Shown: positions 1 through 8,903, numbered from the stretch's first letter. The stretch is 64,000 bases of DNA from Chryseobacterium potabilaquae (GCF_902728265.1 NZ_CACVBR010000004.1:1-64000), one strand, 5' to 3'. Notes: generated by a model from the letters alone, not told the origin. Numbers and translations are program-made.

Positions 1-2340
1 TCCTACCATTCCTTTAGGGATAAGATTACCGTGTGCGTCTACGATTACTGAAATACTATTGGGTACTGGCCTACCTATAGGAATATTTTGATATTCCCGC
101 TTTGGATCTAGGATATGGAAAGATGAACAAACAGTAAATTCAGTAGGACCATAACCATTAATTATTTTTGCAGATGATGGTTTTGTAGTTTTTAATTTTT
201 CACCTCCCATCATTAGATATCGGAGCGGTAAATCATACTGGTTTAGCATTTCCATCCCTAACTGTGTACTTAATGAAGTCCGTGTTATTTTATGTAGTTT
301 AAAATATTGATACATCCCTTCCATATCTTGGCGAAGAGAAGATGATAAAATATGTATTTCTGCTCCTACTGATAGGGGAACAATTAGATCCTCCAATGAA
401 GCGTCAAAACTAAAACTTAACTGTTGTAAACAACAATCATCAGAATTCACTTCTAAACAAGAAGCTCGCCACTCTACAAATGATCGAAGACTTTTATGTT
501 CTATCATTACCCCTTTAGGTTTTCCTGTTGAGCCTGAAGTATAGATCATATATGCCAAATTATCTGCTTTACTTCGATTAATAGGATCTGCATATTGAGT
601 TAAATCAATTTCATCTACAAAAATGATATTCTCAACAGCGAAATTCCCATTTTTCTGTTTCTCAGTAAATAATGAACGTGTGGTAATAAGTACCTTGGAT
701 TGTGAATCATTCAGCATGTATTGCAAACGATCAGTTGGGTAATCACTATCTAAAGGAACATAAGCTCCCCCAGCTTTGAACACTGCTAATATGCTAATTA
801 AGAATTCTTTACATCGCGGCAACATAAGGGAAACAAATTGATCGACTTCTATGCCATTCTCAATAAGTATAGAAGACAACTTATCAGACATTTGATCTAA
901 TTTCGAATAGCTGATCTTTCCCCACTGATCCACTACAGCAGTCTTAGTTGGATAAAGAAGAACTTGTTTTTTAAATAAATCTATAAAAGTTTCTGAGCGA
1001 TCATAAGTAAGTTCTTCTCCCTTTCCTAAAGATAACAATTCTTGATATTCAGGTTCTGAGACGATGGATAAATCTTTGAGTATTTTTTCGGGAAATGTAA
1101 TCATCTGTATTACACATATACCCATAGCATTTACAAATTGTTGCATCATTGAATTGCTATATTGCCCTTCTGCATATTGTAAGCGAATATCATACTCAAT
1201 ACCATTATCATAAATTACAATTGTTGGCTTTTGAGGAGATTTCCTTTCCATAATGTGAACTCTAACGACATCTTCGCCCAAAAAATTAATATTATCCTTC
1301 ATGAGACTTCCTTGAAATCCAAAAGAAATTTTCGGAACAATATTTAGTTGATTACAAAAATGAGTAAAAGGAAAAATTTCATGTGTTCTAATAGAGTTTA
1401 ATGTTTCCTTATGAGCTCTGATATAATCGATTACTTTTGTTGCATTATTAATTTTTGCAAAAACTGGGGATGTTTTAGCAAACATTCCCAAACTATTATG
1501 GAGACTTTTATCATTACGTCCATTAAGAACAGTAGAATAGGCTATAGCTTCTTCTCTATTAAACCTTGATAAAACAATCTCAAAAGCTGCCATAAATAAC
1601 CAGGAAGGTTTGATTTCATATTTATTACATGCTTCTTTTATAATATTTTTAGAAACATAAACGGAAGTTTGTTTTAAAGTACCTGGATTATCGTTTAATT
1701 TCCCAGGCATTTTAGTCATTTTAACTTCTTTAAATAGTTTTTGATAGTATTCTTTTGAAATATTATATTGAGGGGTTTCGAATAGATTGGGTTCTTGCTC
1801 AGCATACTCATAAAGAGAGCATATTTCAACGGGTAAATCGACATTATTATAAGCCAGCTCTATGTGACGATATAGTATATCTATGGTCGTTCCATCTATA
1901 ATCAAATGATGGATGTCATGTGCAAAATATATAGTTTCATTGGTTTCTATAATTAAAAATCTTACTAATGCATCTTTTTGTAAATCAAATGGACGAACAA
2001 ATTGTTGTAATAAATTTTCAATATTCCCTAGCTCTTCATTTTTTATCACAATATGAGGAATATCTATATGGAGATTATCATCAGAATACTGAAACAACTC
2101 CCCATCCTTCTCTATAATTTTAGTATAAAAAATAGGATATTTTTTTAAAACATTTTCTATTGCAAGAATAAGTTTTTGAACATTAATTTTATTTGAAAAC
2201 TTAAAATAGTAAGGAAAATTATATTGCGTTAAATCAGGGTATTGAATATACTCTGAGTATAATCCTAATTGTGATTGTGAAAGTGGAAACATATTTATAT
2301 TCTTTTTGAGGTTAGTGTTAATTAAATTGTGGAAATTCAT
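1..2340 (-). CDS. Non-ribosomal peptide synthetase, condensation-adenylation part (3' end cut by window)
   Basis: The minus-strand frame is open from about 2340 down to base 1, giving 780 codons without a stop, so the protein continues beyond the window. It begins with a condensation domain: a C1-like motif LSQSQLGLYSEY near residues 20-31 and the catalytic motif HHLIIDG at about residues 144-150. An adenylation domain follows, with YTSGSTGKPKG near residue 600 and NGYGPTEFTVC near residue 730; the window ends just before the expected A6 motif. There is no loading module before the C domain, so this is either an elongation module of a split assembly line or a stand-alone condensing enzyme. 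Start codons at 2421, 2340 and 2292 are all in frame; 2340 is a compromise, since 2292 opens almost directly on the C1 motif. The product is unknown. Confidence 0.9.
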   Translation of the reverse strand, partial: MNFHNLINTNLKKNINMFPLSQSQLGLYSEYIQYPDLTQYNFPYYFKFSNKINVQKLILAIENVLKKYPIFYTKIIEKDGELFQYSDDNLHIDIPHIVIKNEELGNIENLLQQFVRPFDLQKDALVRFLIIETNETIYFAHDIHHLIIDGTTIDILYRHIELAYNNVDLPVEICSLYEYAEQEPNLFETPQYNISKEYYQKLFKEVKMTKMPGKLNDNPGTLKQTSVYVSKNIIKEACNKYEIKPSWLFMAAFEIVLSRFNREEAIAYSTVLNGRNDKSLHNSLGMFAKTSPVFAKINNATKVIDYIRAHKETLNSIRTHEIFPFTHFCNQLNIVPKISFGFQGSLMKDNINFLGEDVVRVHIMERKSPQKPTIVIYDNGIEYDIRLQYAEGQYSNSMMQQFVNAMGICVIQMITFPEKILKDLSIVSEPEYQELLSLGKGEELTYDRSETFIDLFKKQVLLYPTKTAVVDQWGKISYSKLDQMSDKLSSILIENGIEVDQFVSLMLPRCKEFLISILAVFKAGGAYVPLDSDYPTDRLQYMLNDSQSKVLITTRSLFTEKQKNGNFAVENIIFVDEIDLTQYADPINRSKADNLAYMIYTSGSTGKPKGVMIEHKSLRSFVEWRASCLEVNSDDCCLQQLSFSFDASLEDLIVPLSVGAEIHILSSSLRQDMEGMYQYFKLHKITRTSLSTQLGMEMLNQYDLPLRYLMMGGEKLKTTKPSSAKIINGYGPTEFTVCSSFHILDPKREYQNIPIGRPVPNSISVIVDAHGNLIPKGMVG

Positions 2341-2861
2341 TTGTTTATTTTGTGTGTTCTTTAATGATGTAATTCTCTTGTATTTAGATTTATAGACTAT
2401 CTTATAATAGGATAAAAACATGATATAAATCTTCATATTTCACTTTACGTTTTTTAATTATCCGATTTATGATAGCTCAATAATATCTCACATTCTATCT
2501 TTTAGCAATTAGTTGAAATTGCTAGCCAAAAATATTTTATATGAGATAGAAAGTTTTGTGAAGTTCTTCTATATCTTTCTTGAATTCCTATGATGATAAA
2601 ACAAAAGAAGATTCCTGCGTATTAATAAATACGCATATCTGTTTATTTTATTGAAAAACATATTGGTAAATTCTGAATTAAATTATTATTTCTTCAATGT
2701 TCTACAAATGCATTATTATAATGAATTATGTAAAATATTATCTGGATATTTTATCCAAATATTGAGAGATCTTTAGTGCTACTAATCATCAAATAAGATC
2801 TTCCTGAAATAATAGTATGTGGTTTTTTAAGAAGCAGCTTCTGATTAGGAATAAAAATTAT
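2341..2861. other. Gene-poor AT-rich spacer with inverted repeats
   Basis: I see no credible gene here. On the minus strand a TATTTTTG box (2527-2534) could be the NRPS promoter and would leave a leader of about 110-190 bases depending on start codon. A perfect 8-bp stem with a 4-base loop lies at 2616-2635 (TGCGTATT/AATACGCA). A further 7-bp inverted repeat, CTAATCA/TGATTAG, lies at 2782-2788 and 2842-2848, just beyond the STAS gene stop. The long untranslated distance and the stem are compatible with regulation of the NRPS but prove nothing. Confidence 0.4.
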
Positions 2862-3173
2862 CTAAATACAATATTTTTTATTAAACAGAGATGAGAAACC
2901 TGTTAATTCAAGAATATTTTCTACTTCTGGTTGCATAGATATAAGGAAAAGTTGTCCATCTAAACGACTAATATATTTTATTAGTGATATGAAAGAACGA
3001 AATAGATTGCTGCTAATATATTGTAATTCAGTACAGTCTATACATATGCAAGGCTTGTCAATTTGTAACATTGTCTTCAATTGCATTTTTATTTCTTGAG
3101 CATCTAATAGATCCATTCGTTTGTTCATAGTAATGATCGTCTCCATTCCTATATTTTTAATAGCGTTCTTCAT
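2862..3173 (-). CDS. STAS-domain protein (anti-sigma factor antagonist-like)
   Basis: This 103-residue protein is a single STAS domain of the SpoIIAA/RsbV type, the usual length for free-standing members. The pattern CICIDCTELQYISSNLFRSF at about residues 42-61 matches the strand-loop-helix that carries the phosphorylated serine in the family (canonical D-S-S-G), here with a Ser-Ser pair but without the following Gly. Family members bind or release an anti-sigma/switch kinase depending on phosphorylation. No partner kinase or phosphatase gene is visible nearby. A consensus promoter box lies 23 bases upstream. It shares strand with the NRPS gene but is separated by 520 bases, so co-transcription is uncertain. 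Confidence 0.75.
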   Translation of the reverse strand: MKNAIKNIGMETIITMNKRMDLLDAQEIKMQLKTMLQIDKPCICIDCTELQYISSNLFRSFISLIKYISRLDGQLFLISMQPEVENILELTGFSSLFNKKYCI

Positions 3174-3196
3174 TTTAATAAGTTTTAATAAGGATG

Positions 3197-3204
3197 CAAA
3201 GTTA
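3197..3204 (-). promoter_or_regulatory. Promoter -7 box for STAS gene
   Basis: Minus-strand TAACTTTG is a full match to the Bacteroidota TAnnTTTG box, 23 bases before the ATG at 3173. No well-spaced TTG -33 element was seen. Confidence 0.55.
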
Positions 3205-3347
3205 GTAAAAAAAACACCTTTAAGTGAATTATTAAAGTAATTTCAACCTCATTTCTTTTTACATTTTGATTTACAGAGTTTTATTTTTTTTCTTTTTTTG
3301 TGAAATAAATTATATTTACAAACAATATGTAAATAAATATTTAATAT

Positions 3348-3389
3348 GTGTAGTTTGATATTTACTTTGTGCAATTTGATATTTACTTT
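3348..3389. repeat. 21-bp tandem repeat, two copies plus a decayed third
   Basis: Bases 3348-3368 and 3369-3389 are two 21-bp units that agree at 19 of 21 positions. Each contains TTTGATATTTACTTT. A partial, more divergent third unit starts at 3390 (ATATAGTTTATCAAAT). They lie in the gene-free interval 3174-3548, upstream of the STAS gene and downstream of the gene remnant. The rest of that interval is AT-rich with no gene or RNA I recognise. Confidence 0.6.
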
Positions 3390-3548
3390 ATATAGTTTAT
3401 CAAATCTTATTCATGGCAGGAGGCTTTTGATATTCTCAGTGTTTTTATGATGTTGGGCTTAGAAGTTTTAATTTTTTATAGAATCAATAATATAACAATT
3501 CAAATTCTTTCCTTTTGGGATAGCATAAAAAATCCACAAGATTTAGAT

Positions 3549-3878
3549 TTATAAAATAGTAATTGGGATATGACAGAGTTTATACTTGATAGGGGTAACC
3601 ACATCTTTTCCTAGACTAGAAGCTTTAACCAAATGGAAGTCGTAGCTATTACTTTGTTTACTTTCTACGGTTTGAAGTTTTGAAGTTTGAATTGAACTTC
3701 CTGTAATAAGGTATTGCCCGTCAATGGTTGGGGTTATCTGGCTTAAAAAATCCTGCGTCGAGGACGGTATATCTTTCTCCCAGATGACCTCCTGAGCACA
3801 CAAGAAAGATGTGGCACACACAAGCAGTATGCTCAAATTTTTTTTCTCATTCTTAGTATTAAAGTTTTTCTCATTCAA
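3549..3878 (-). pseudogene. 5' remnant of a large T9SS-secreted repeat protein
   Basis: The frame encodes 109 residues with a signal peptide (ILLVCATSFLCAQ at residues 18-30) followed by IPSSTQDFLSQITPTIDGQY and YDFHLVK. I recognise this as the start of a family of several-hundred-residue flavobacterial proteins made of repeated GGxDxWxxK-type units and ending in a type A sorting domain, often placed before RHS-repeat genes; this identification is from memory. Here the similarity stops after about 90 residues and an unrelated 20-residue tail runs to a stop. No repeats or sorting domain are present. The extra ten residues at the N-terminus before KKNLS also look acquired. It is probably a deletion scar and unlikely to be functional. 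Confidence 0.65.
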
Positions 3879-4148
3879 CTATTTTTAACTAATTTTCAAA
3901 TATTATAAATGTTTTTCAATTTTGAAGGTTATTGTTGATGTAATAAATACATTTAATACGATGTATTGTATTTTATAGATTTATAATGAAATTTTAAATA
4001 TATTGTATAAGTAATTTGCCGTTTATGTTAGGGGCTTAGGCTGTGTATGTGTTTATTAGAAACAAGGACAGGTAGATATATAGATAAAATCAATTAAATA
4101 AAATTAAACATTTGTTTAAAAAAAATAAAATAAGTCAACCTATTATAT

Positions 4149-4156
4149 TATATTTG
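4149..4156 (+). promoter_or_regulatory. Promoter -7 box for TolC-HlyD-permease operon
   Basis: TATATTTG is an exact TAnnTTTG match. The alternative GTG start at 4156 overlaps its last base, so the ATG at 4171 is the better start. That leaves a leader of only about ten bases. Confidence 0.65.
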
Positions 4157-4170
4157 TGACAAATAATAGA

Positions 4171-5583
4171 ATGAGAAACAATTTATTAATTTTTACGTTT
4201 GTATTTTTTACTCTTCCTATTGTTAGTTTTGCACAATCGGCTCCTGATTTTAAAGAACTTTTAGACAGTGCTATAATTAGGGATTCTGATCTCAAGATGC
4301 AGCTAACACAAAATAAACTTACTGAGTTGGATGAACATAAATTAGATGATATTTTTTTGCCCAAATTAGAAGTAAGTGGACAGGCCGGGTATCTGAATGG
4401 GACAATGCGACTCACTTCTCCTGAAATGAATCTGGCTCCTTTTATTCATATTCCAGAAGGTTCTTTTAATAATAATCTTAATATTTCAGGTTTTTCAGGT
4501 ATTGTAAAAGCGGATGCTAAAATGCTCATATATTCTGGTGGGAAGGTGAAATATCTTAAAAAAGCCATCGAGGAAAAAAAGAAATCTGAGAATATTCTCT
4601 TAGATAAGACTAAGGATGAGATTATAGCGAATGTTTCTAAAGCTTACGATCAGTTGGCGCTGGTTCACCAATCCAAAAAAGTTTTAGATGAAAGTAAAAA
4701 GAGATTGGAGATTAATCGTAAAACTGCGGATAAAGCATTAGGTTATGGTTTAATTACTCCCTATGATCATAAAAAAATAGAGCTGGCTCAGGCTACTTTG
4801 GAGGCGAAGATGGTAGAATATGAAGGAAAGAAAGAATTATTACTTACTCAACTTTATATTTTAACAGGAATTAATAGAGAAAGACTTAGATTAATAGATC
4901 CGGTATTGAAACCTGTAGAATTACTTTCTGCGGAACAAGGGATTGAGCATCGTGCAGAAATTCGGGCATTAGAACATGGGATTACTGCTGCTGATTATAA
5001 AATTAAAGCAGAAAAAACATGGATGATTCCTAAAGTTCAATTAATGGCTTCTGCTTATTATATTGGATTGTATGAACCTCGAGTTAAAACTTCGGACAAT
5101 ATAATTCCGGCCATTCCTCCTTTAGGGTATGGAGGGACAAGGCTAGATTGGCATCCTAATAATATTACTATTTTTCCTTTTATTACTGCGGGCGTTGGAT
5201 TTAAATGGGATATTTTTGATGGAAAAGAGGGTAAACATGCTGAAGAAACTGCCAGAGTAGGAAAAGAAGTGTTACAAAATCAGAAAGAAGGAGCATTAAA
5301 AAAATTAACACTTAACTTAGCTAATAACCAGACAAATTACGATATATCAACGGCACAGATTAACTTAAAATCTAAGGAAAAAAGCCTAGCTAAAAGTGCA
5401 TTGATTCAGGCGGAAAAGGAATTCAGATATGGGATGAGTAAATCTTCACAACTGATTGATGCAGAGAGTGATTTGGAGATGGTGGAATTGGAATTTCAGA
5501 ATGCGATTTTCAATCAAAGACGAGCCGGAATAGAGCTGATGCGCTCAACTCAAGAATTGGATATAGCTAAATTATATTACTAA
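4171..5583 (+). CDS. TolC family outer-membrane efflux protein
   Basis: The 470-residue protein starts with a signal peptide (LLIFTFVFFTLPIVSFAQ) and then shows the two long alpha-helical hairpin halves typical of TolC-type channel proteins, rich in Lys/Glu/Ala/Leu. Conserved features include the repeat-like stretch with KALGYGLITPYD and, in the second half, FRYGMSKSSQLIDAESDLE. It would form the outer-membrane exit duct of a tripartite exporter. The ATG at 4171 is preferred over an in-frame GTG at 4156 because the GTG lies in the promoter. It is the first gene of a three-gene operon with an adaptor (10 bases downstream) and an ABC-2 permease. The substrate cannot be read from sequence. Confidence 0.9.
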   Translation: MRNNLLIFTFVFFTLPIVSFAQSAPDFKELLDSAIIRDSDLKMQLTQNKLTELDEHKLDDIFLPKLEVSGQAGYLNGTMRLTSPEMNLAPFIHIPEGSFNNNLNISGFSGIVKADAKMLIYSGGKVKYLKKAIEEKKKSENILLDKTKDEIIANVSKAYDQLALVHQSKKVLDESKKRLEINRKTADKALGYGLITPYDHKKIELAQATLEAKMVEYEGKKELLLTQLYILTGINRERLRLIDPVLKPVELLSAEQGIEHRAEIRALEHGITAADYKIKAEKTWMIPKVQLMASAYYIGLYEPRVKTSDNIIPAIPPLGYGGTRLDWHPNNITIFPFITAGVGFKWDIFDGKEGKHAEETARVGKEVLQNQKEGALKKLTLNLANNQTNYDISTAQINLKSKEKSLAKSALIQAEKEFRYGMSKSSQLIDAESDLEMVELEFQNAIFNQRRAGIELMRSTQELDIAKLYY

Positions 5584-5593
5584 TAAAATAAAC

Positions 5594-6553
5594 ATGATGC
5601 AAAAAAATATCTTCTTACTTTTTATTGTTTTGTATGTATTCACAGCCTGTGAAAAAAAGAAAGAGCGTCTTAATGATTCTGAAGGTAAAGCAAAAAAAGA
5701 GGTAATCTCTTTTGCGCCTAAAGTTACAGGAAGAATATTGAAAATATATGTTTCAGAAGGGCAATTTATTAAAAAGGGAGATACCTTGGCCTTGCTTGAT
5801 GTGCCAGAAGTTTCGGCAAAAATTGCTCAAGCTCAAGGTGCTGTTAGTGCCGCTACCGCTCAAGAACAAATGGCAAAAAATGGCGCTACAACCGATCAAC
5901 TAAAACAGCTGCAGGCAAAATATAAAGGACTTAGAGAGCAATATGAATTTGCTCAAAAATCTTTTAAGAGAGCATCTAATATGTATAGAGATAGCTTGAT
6001 GTCACCTCAAGCGTATGATGAAGTTTACGCAAAACTACAAGGAGCTAAAGCACAATATGATGCCGTAATAGCTGAACAAGATGATGTAAAAAGAGGAACT
6101 CGTTTTGAGAAAGTAGAAATGGCTTCAGGACAGGCTTCGCAGGCAAAAGGCGCATTACAAGAAGCAAATGTGGCATATTCCGAAAGATATATCATCGCAA
6201 CCAATGATATGGAGGTGGAAACAATTAGTTTGAATGTGGGCGAATTAGCTACAGCAGGGTATGCTTTATTTAATGGGTATATTCCGGAAAGTACCTATTT
6301 CAGGTTTACAATTCCGGAAAGTGAAATTTTAAAATATAAAAAAGGACAGACTGTTACGATAGAGGTCGTTTATAATAAAGAGAATATACAAGGAGTTATT
6401 TCCTATATCAAGCAACTTACAAGGTATGCAGATATTACGACTGCATATCCTGATTATCAATTGCAGGATGCTATTTACGAAATCAAAGTAAAACCTAATG
6501 ATATCCATAAATCAAAGGATATTTTGGTGAATGCCAATGTTATTCTCAAATAA
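5594..6553 (+). CDS. HlyD/EmrA-type periplasmic adaptor lipoprotein
   Basis: This 319-residue membrane-fusion protein starts with a lipoprotein signal (FVLYVFTAC-type; lipobox Cys about residue 19). The biotinyl-lipoyl half-motif GRILKIYVSEGQFIKKGDTL lies near residues 47-66, followed by a coiled-coil hairpin (about residues 70-200) and a beta-barrel domain with IPESEILKYKKGQTVTIEV. It would bridge the inner-membrane permease and the TolC partner encoded on either side; spacing is 10 bases upstream and 2 bases downstream, so translation is probably coupled. Lipid anchoring in place of a transmembrane helix is common in Bacteroidota adaptors. Confidence 0.9.
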   Translation: MMQKNIFLLFIVLYVFTACEKKKERLNDSEGKAKKEVISFAPKVTGRILKIYVSEGQFIKKGDTLALLDVPEVSAKIAQAQGAVSAATAQEQMAKNGATTDQLKQLQAKYKGLREQYEFAQKSFKRASNMYRDSLMSPQAYDEVYAKLQGAKAQYDAVIAEQDDVKRGTRFEKVEMASGQASQAKGALQEANVAYSERYIIATNDMEVETISLNVGELATAGYALFNGYIPESTYFRFTIPESEILKYKKGQTVTIEVVYNKENIQGVISYIKQLTRYADITTAYPDYQLQDAIYEIKVKPNDIHKSKDILVNANVILK

Positions 6554-6555
6554 TT

Positions 6556-7746
6556 ATGAAAGAGTTTTTACGACTTTTACAACGTGAATGTAAGCTGTTT
6601 ATTGGGAATTCGACCCTAAGATCCGTCTTTTTTATTGCCCCATTATTTTATGCCACTTTATTGGGGTTTGTATATAAAAGTGGAAAAGTGGAAAATACAC
6701 CCGTTATTGTAATAGATAGAGACAATAGTCCTTTATCCAATCAATTAATGGAGATGCTTCAAGATAATAAAAGTATTAAAGCCATAAAGTATCTTCAAGA
6801 GCCAAACAATCTTCAAGATGAGATTATCAAACAGGAGGCTGCCGCTGTTGTCATAATTCCGTACAAATTTGAAGCAGGAATGCTACAAAAAAAATATCCT
6901 GAAGTCAATGTATTTATTAATACCGGAAATGTTCTTACTGCCAACTTTGCTTCAAAAGCTCTTCAACTAACTATTGGGACTTTTTCTGCCGGGGCTTCTA
7001 TTAAAGGGCTTCAGAAAATGGGAATGTCTGCAACTCGGGCGGCAACTCAATATGAGCCTTTTAAGACCAATTATATTACTCTTTTCAATACTACAAGTAA
7101 TTACCTTATATTTATGTGGCCTGCCATGCTTGCAGTTGTTTTACAGCAAGTTATTTTATTAGCAATGGCTGTGAGTTTTGCCTCAGATTTTCAGAGTAAT
7201 ACTTTTGTAAAAGAATATTATGGGATGCGGAAATGGACATTTCCTATTATGCTTATCAAAGTAATTCCAATTTGGGTATTTTCCATTCTTATTGTAGGAA
7301 TGTATTATTGTATGCATGTGATTTTTAAAGTTCCTATGCCGGAAGGGATCTTTAATTTCATACTTCTTACCTCTGCTTTTGTAAGTTCAGTATCCTTGTT
7401 GGGCGTTTTTATTAGTATATTGATTCCGGATGCTTTAAAGGCTACTCAAATTTTGATGGTTATTGCATCACCTGCTTTTATAGTCAGCGGATTTACTTGG
7501 CCATTGAGTGCTATGCCTACTTTTGTACAAGGTTTCGCAAGCTGTATTCCTTTAACCCCTTTTTTACAGGCTTTTAAAATTTTATTAATACAAAAAGGTT
7601 CTGTAGAGCTTACTTTTCCCTATTTAAGACATTTGGGAATTTTACTAGCTATTTATACTATCTTAGGTTGGATTGCTTTAAAAATTAAACTTTGGATGAT
7701 CTTTAGAAATCTACCTAAACAAGATGATGTTGAAAGTGAAGCTTAA
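6556..7746 (+). CDS. ABC-2 type transporter permease
   Basis: The 396-residue protein has one N-terminal membrane helix (about residues 20-42), a periplasmic domain of roughly 130 residues, and five or six C-terminal helices (about residues 180-375). This is the layout of YhhJ/YbhR-type ABC-2 permeases. The segment ASPAFIVSGFTWPLSAMP is the conserved ABC-2 signature region. It starts 2 bases after the adaptor gene. No ATPase gene is in the operon or nearby, so the nucleotide-binding subunit must come from elsewhere or the pump works without one. Confidence 0.88.
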   Translation: MKEFLRLLQRECKLFIGNSTLRSVFFIAPLFYATLLGFVYKSGKVENTPVIVIDRDNSPLSNQLMEMLQDNKSIKAIKYLQEPNNLQDEIIKQEAAAVVIIPYKFEAGMLQKKYPEVNVFINTGNVLTANFASKALQLTIGTFSAGASIKGLQKMGMSATRAATQYEPFKTNYITLFNTTSNYLIFMWPAMLAVVLQQVILLAMAVSFASDFQSNTFVKEYYGMRKWTFPIMLIKVIPIWVFSILIVGMYYCMHVIFKVPMPEGIFNFILLTSAFVSSVSLLGVFISILIPDALKATQILMVIASPAFIVSGFTWPLSAMPTFVQGFASCIPLTPFLQAFKILLIQKGSVELTFPYLRHLGILLAIYTILGWIALKIKLWMIFRNLPKQDDVESEA

Positions 7747-7874
7747 TGTATCGTTTTGTATGATTTATACGGTTTTAGTACTTATTTAATTTCTTTTTTA
7801 ATATATATAGTACTTTTCTTTTTTATTTTTTGCGTGAATTAGTGTTTTTGCTTGAATTTTATTTTTTTTATAAA

Positions 7875-7907
7875 TTGTGGATTCAAAAGAAAAAACTGAT
7901 ATATTTG
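7875..7907 (+). promoter_or_regulatory. Full promoter upstream of the DUF1569 gene
   Basis: TTG at 7875-7877, a 22-base spacer and TATATTTG at 7900-7907 fit the flavobacterial -33/-7 pattern. The ATG follows at 7931. Confidence 0.6.
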
Positions 7908-7930
7908 TTTTTTTTAACAATTAGGTAGAT

Positions 7931-8386
7931 ATGGAAAATGTATTTGATGCAAAAGATGCTCAGAATTATATAGATAGAATTCATAAACTGATTGAAGATA
8001 CCCATGGGCTTTGGGGAAAAATGACTGTTGATCAAATGTTGGCACATTGTTGTGTTACTTATGAAATGGTATACGAACCCGAAAAGCATAAAAAGCCAGG
8101 GAGTATAGCGAAATTTATTTTAAAGACTTTCGTGAAACCCAAAGTGGTTGGAGAAAAAGCATATCCTCGAGATTCCCCAACGGCACCCCAATTTATGATT
8201 AAAGGTAGAAAAAATTTTGAGGAAGAAAAGAAAAGATTAATAGGTTATATTCAGAAAACACAACAATTAGGACCTACAGCTTTTGAAGGTAAAGACTCTT
8301 TTTCTTTTGGTAAATTGACTGCACAAGAATGGAATAATATGTTTGCAAAACACTTAAATCATCATCTATCTCAATTTGGAGTGTAA
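7931..8386 (+). CDS. DUF1569 (DinB-like fold) protein
   Basis: The 151-residue cytoplasmic protein matches the DUF1569 family. It opens with a helix, then LWGKMTVDQMLAHC near residues 27-40 (the family's conserved W-G-x-M-x-x-x-Q-M-x-x-H pattern), an arginine/lysine-rich middle, and closes with AQEWNNMFAKHLNHHLSQFG. The spaced histidines (His near 39 and near 143-147) are placed like the metal ligands of DinB-fold proteins. The reaction is unknown. It heads a run of small same-strand genes, 43 bases before the next one. Confidence 0.75.
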   Translation: MENVFDAKDAQNYIDRIHKLIEDTHGLWGKMTVDQMLAHCCVTYEMVYEPEKHKKPGSIAKFILKTFVKPKVVGEKAYPRDSPTAPQFMIKGRKNFEEEKKRLIGYIQKTQQLGPTAFEGKDSFSFGKLTAQEWNNMFAKHLNHHLSQFGV

Positions 8387-8429
8387 CTCGCAATGCTGAA
8401 ATAAGCAAAATAATTAACACACAATATCA

Positions 8430-8900
8430 ATGAAAAAATTTTTATTTTTCTTCATCTTATTCTCAAATTTTATGGGGGCTCAGATGCCTGACATTTCTAT
8501 GGTTTGGCTCAATGATAGTATGCCCTATACGGGAACCATAGGAAATGATAAAAAGGAAATTAAATTAAAAATAACCACTTCAGAGCAAAGTAAGAAGAAT
8601 GATCAGGAATATTTGGTTTCAGGATATTCTATTGTAGATCAGAATTATACTAAGTTTGAAGGAAAGTTTCTTATTAATAAATACAAAGATGCCAGTAAAA
8701 AAGGTACAGTGTATGGGCAGTATGAATTGGCGGAAGAAATAAAAGGAAAACATTCAGGAAAATTTATAGGGAAGTTTATTTATACCTTTAAATGGAATAA
8801 AAAAACCGAAAAAATCGATGCTCAATACCTTGAGTTGATAGGAGATTGGAAAAGCTATGACGGAAGTTTAGATTTCAGAACACGTTTAAAAAACCAATAG
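8430..8900 (+). CDS. Secreted hypothetical protein
   Basis: This is a 156-residue protein with a clear signal peptide (FLFFFILFSNFMGAQ). The mature part is lysine-rich and looks beta-stranded, with repeated GKF/GKFI stretches (for example KHSGKFIGKFIYTFKWN near residues 109-123). I do not recognise a family. It is three bases upstream of a membrane-protein gene and 43 bases downstream of the DUF1569 gene on the same strand, suggesting co-transcription. Its location would be periplasm or outer surface. Confidence 0.7.
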   Translation: MKKFLFFFILFSNFMGAQMPDISMVWLNDSMPYTGTIGNDKKEIKLKITTSEQSKKNDQEYLVSGYSIVDQNYTKFEGKFLINKYKDASKKGTVYGQYELAEEIKGKHSGKFIGKFIYTFKWNKKTEKIDAQYLELIGDWKSYDGSLDFRTRLKNQ

Positions 8901-8903
8901 TTT

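Noticed and set aside
3549..3878. A new small secreted protein
   Set aside because: The sequence looks like the start of a known large family with an unrelated tail, so a remnant is more likely.
4156..4170. GTG start for the TolC gene
   Set aside because: It overlaps the TATATTTG promoter box; the ATG at 4171 opens on the signal peptide.
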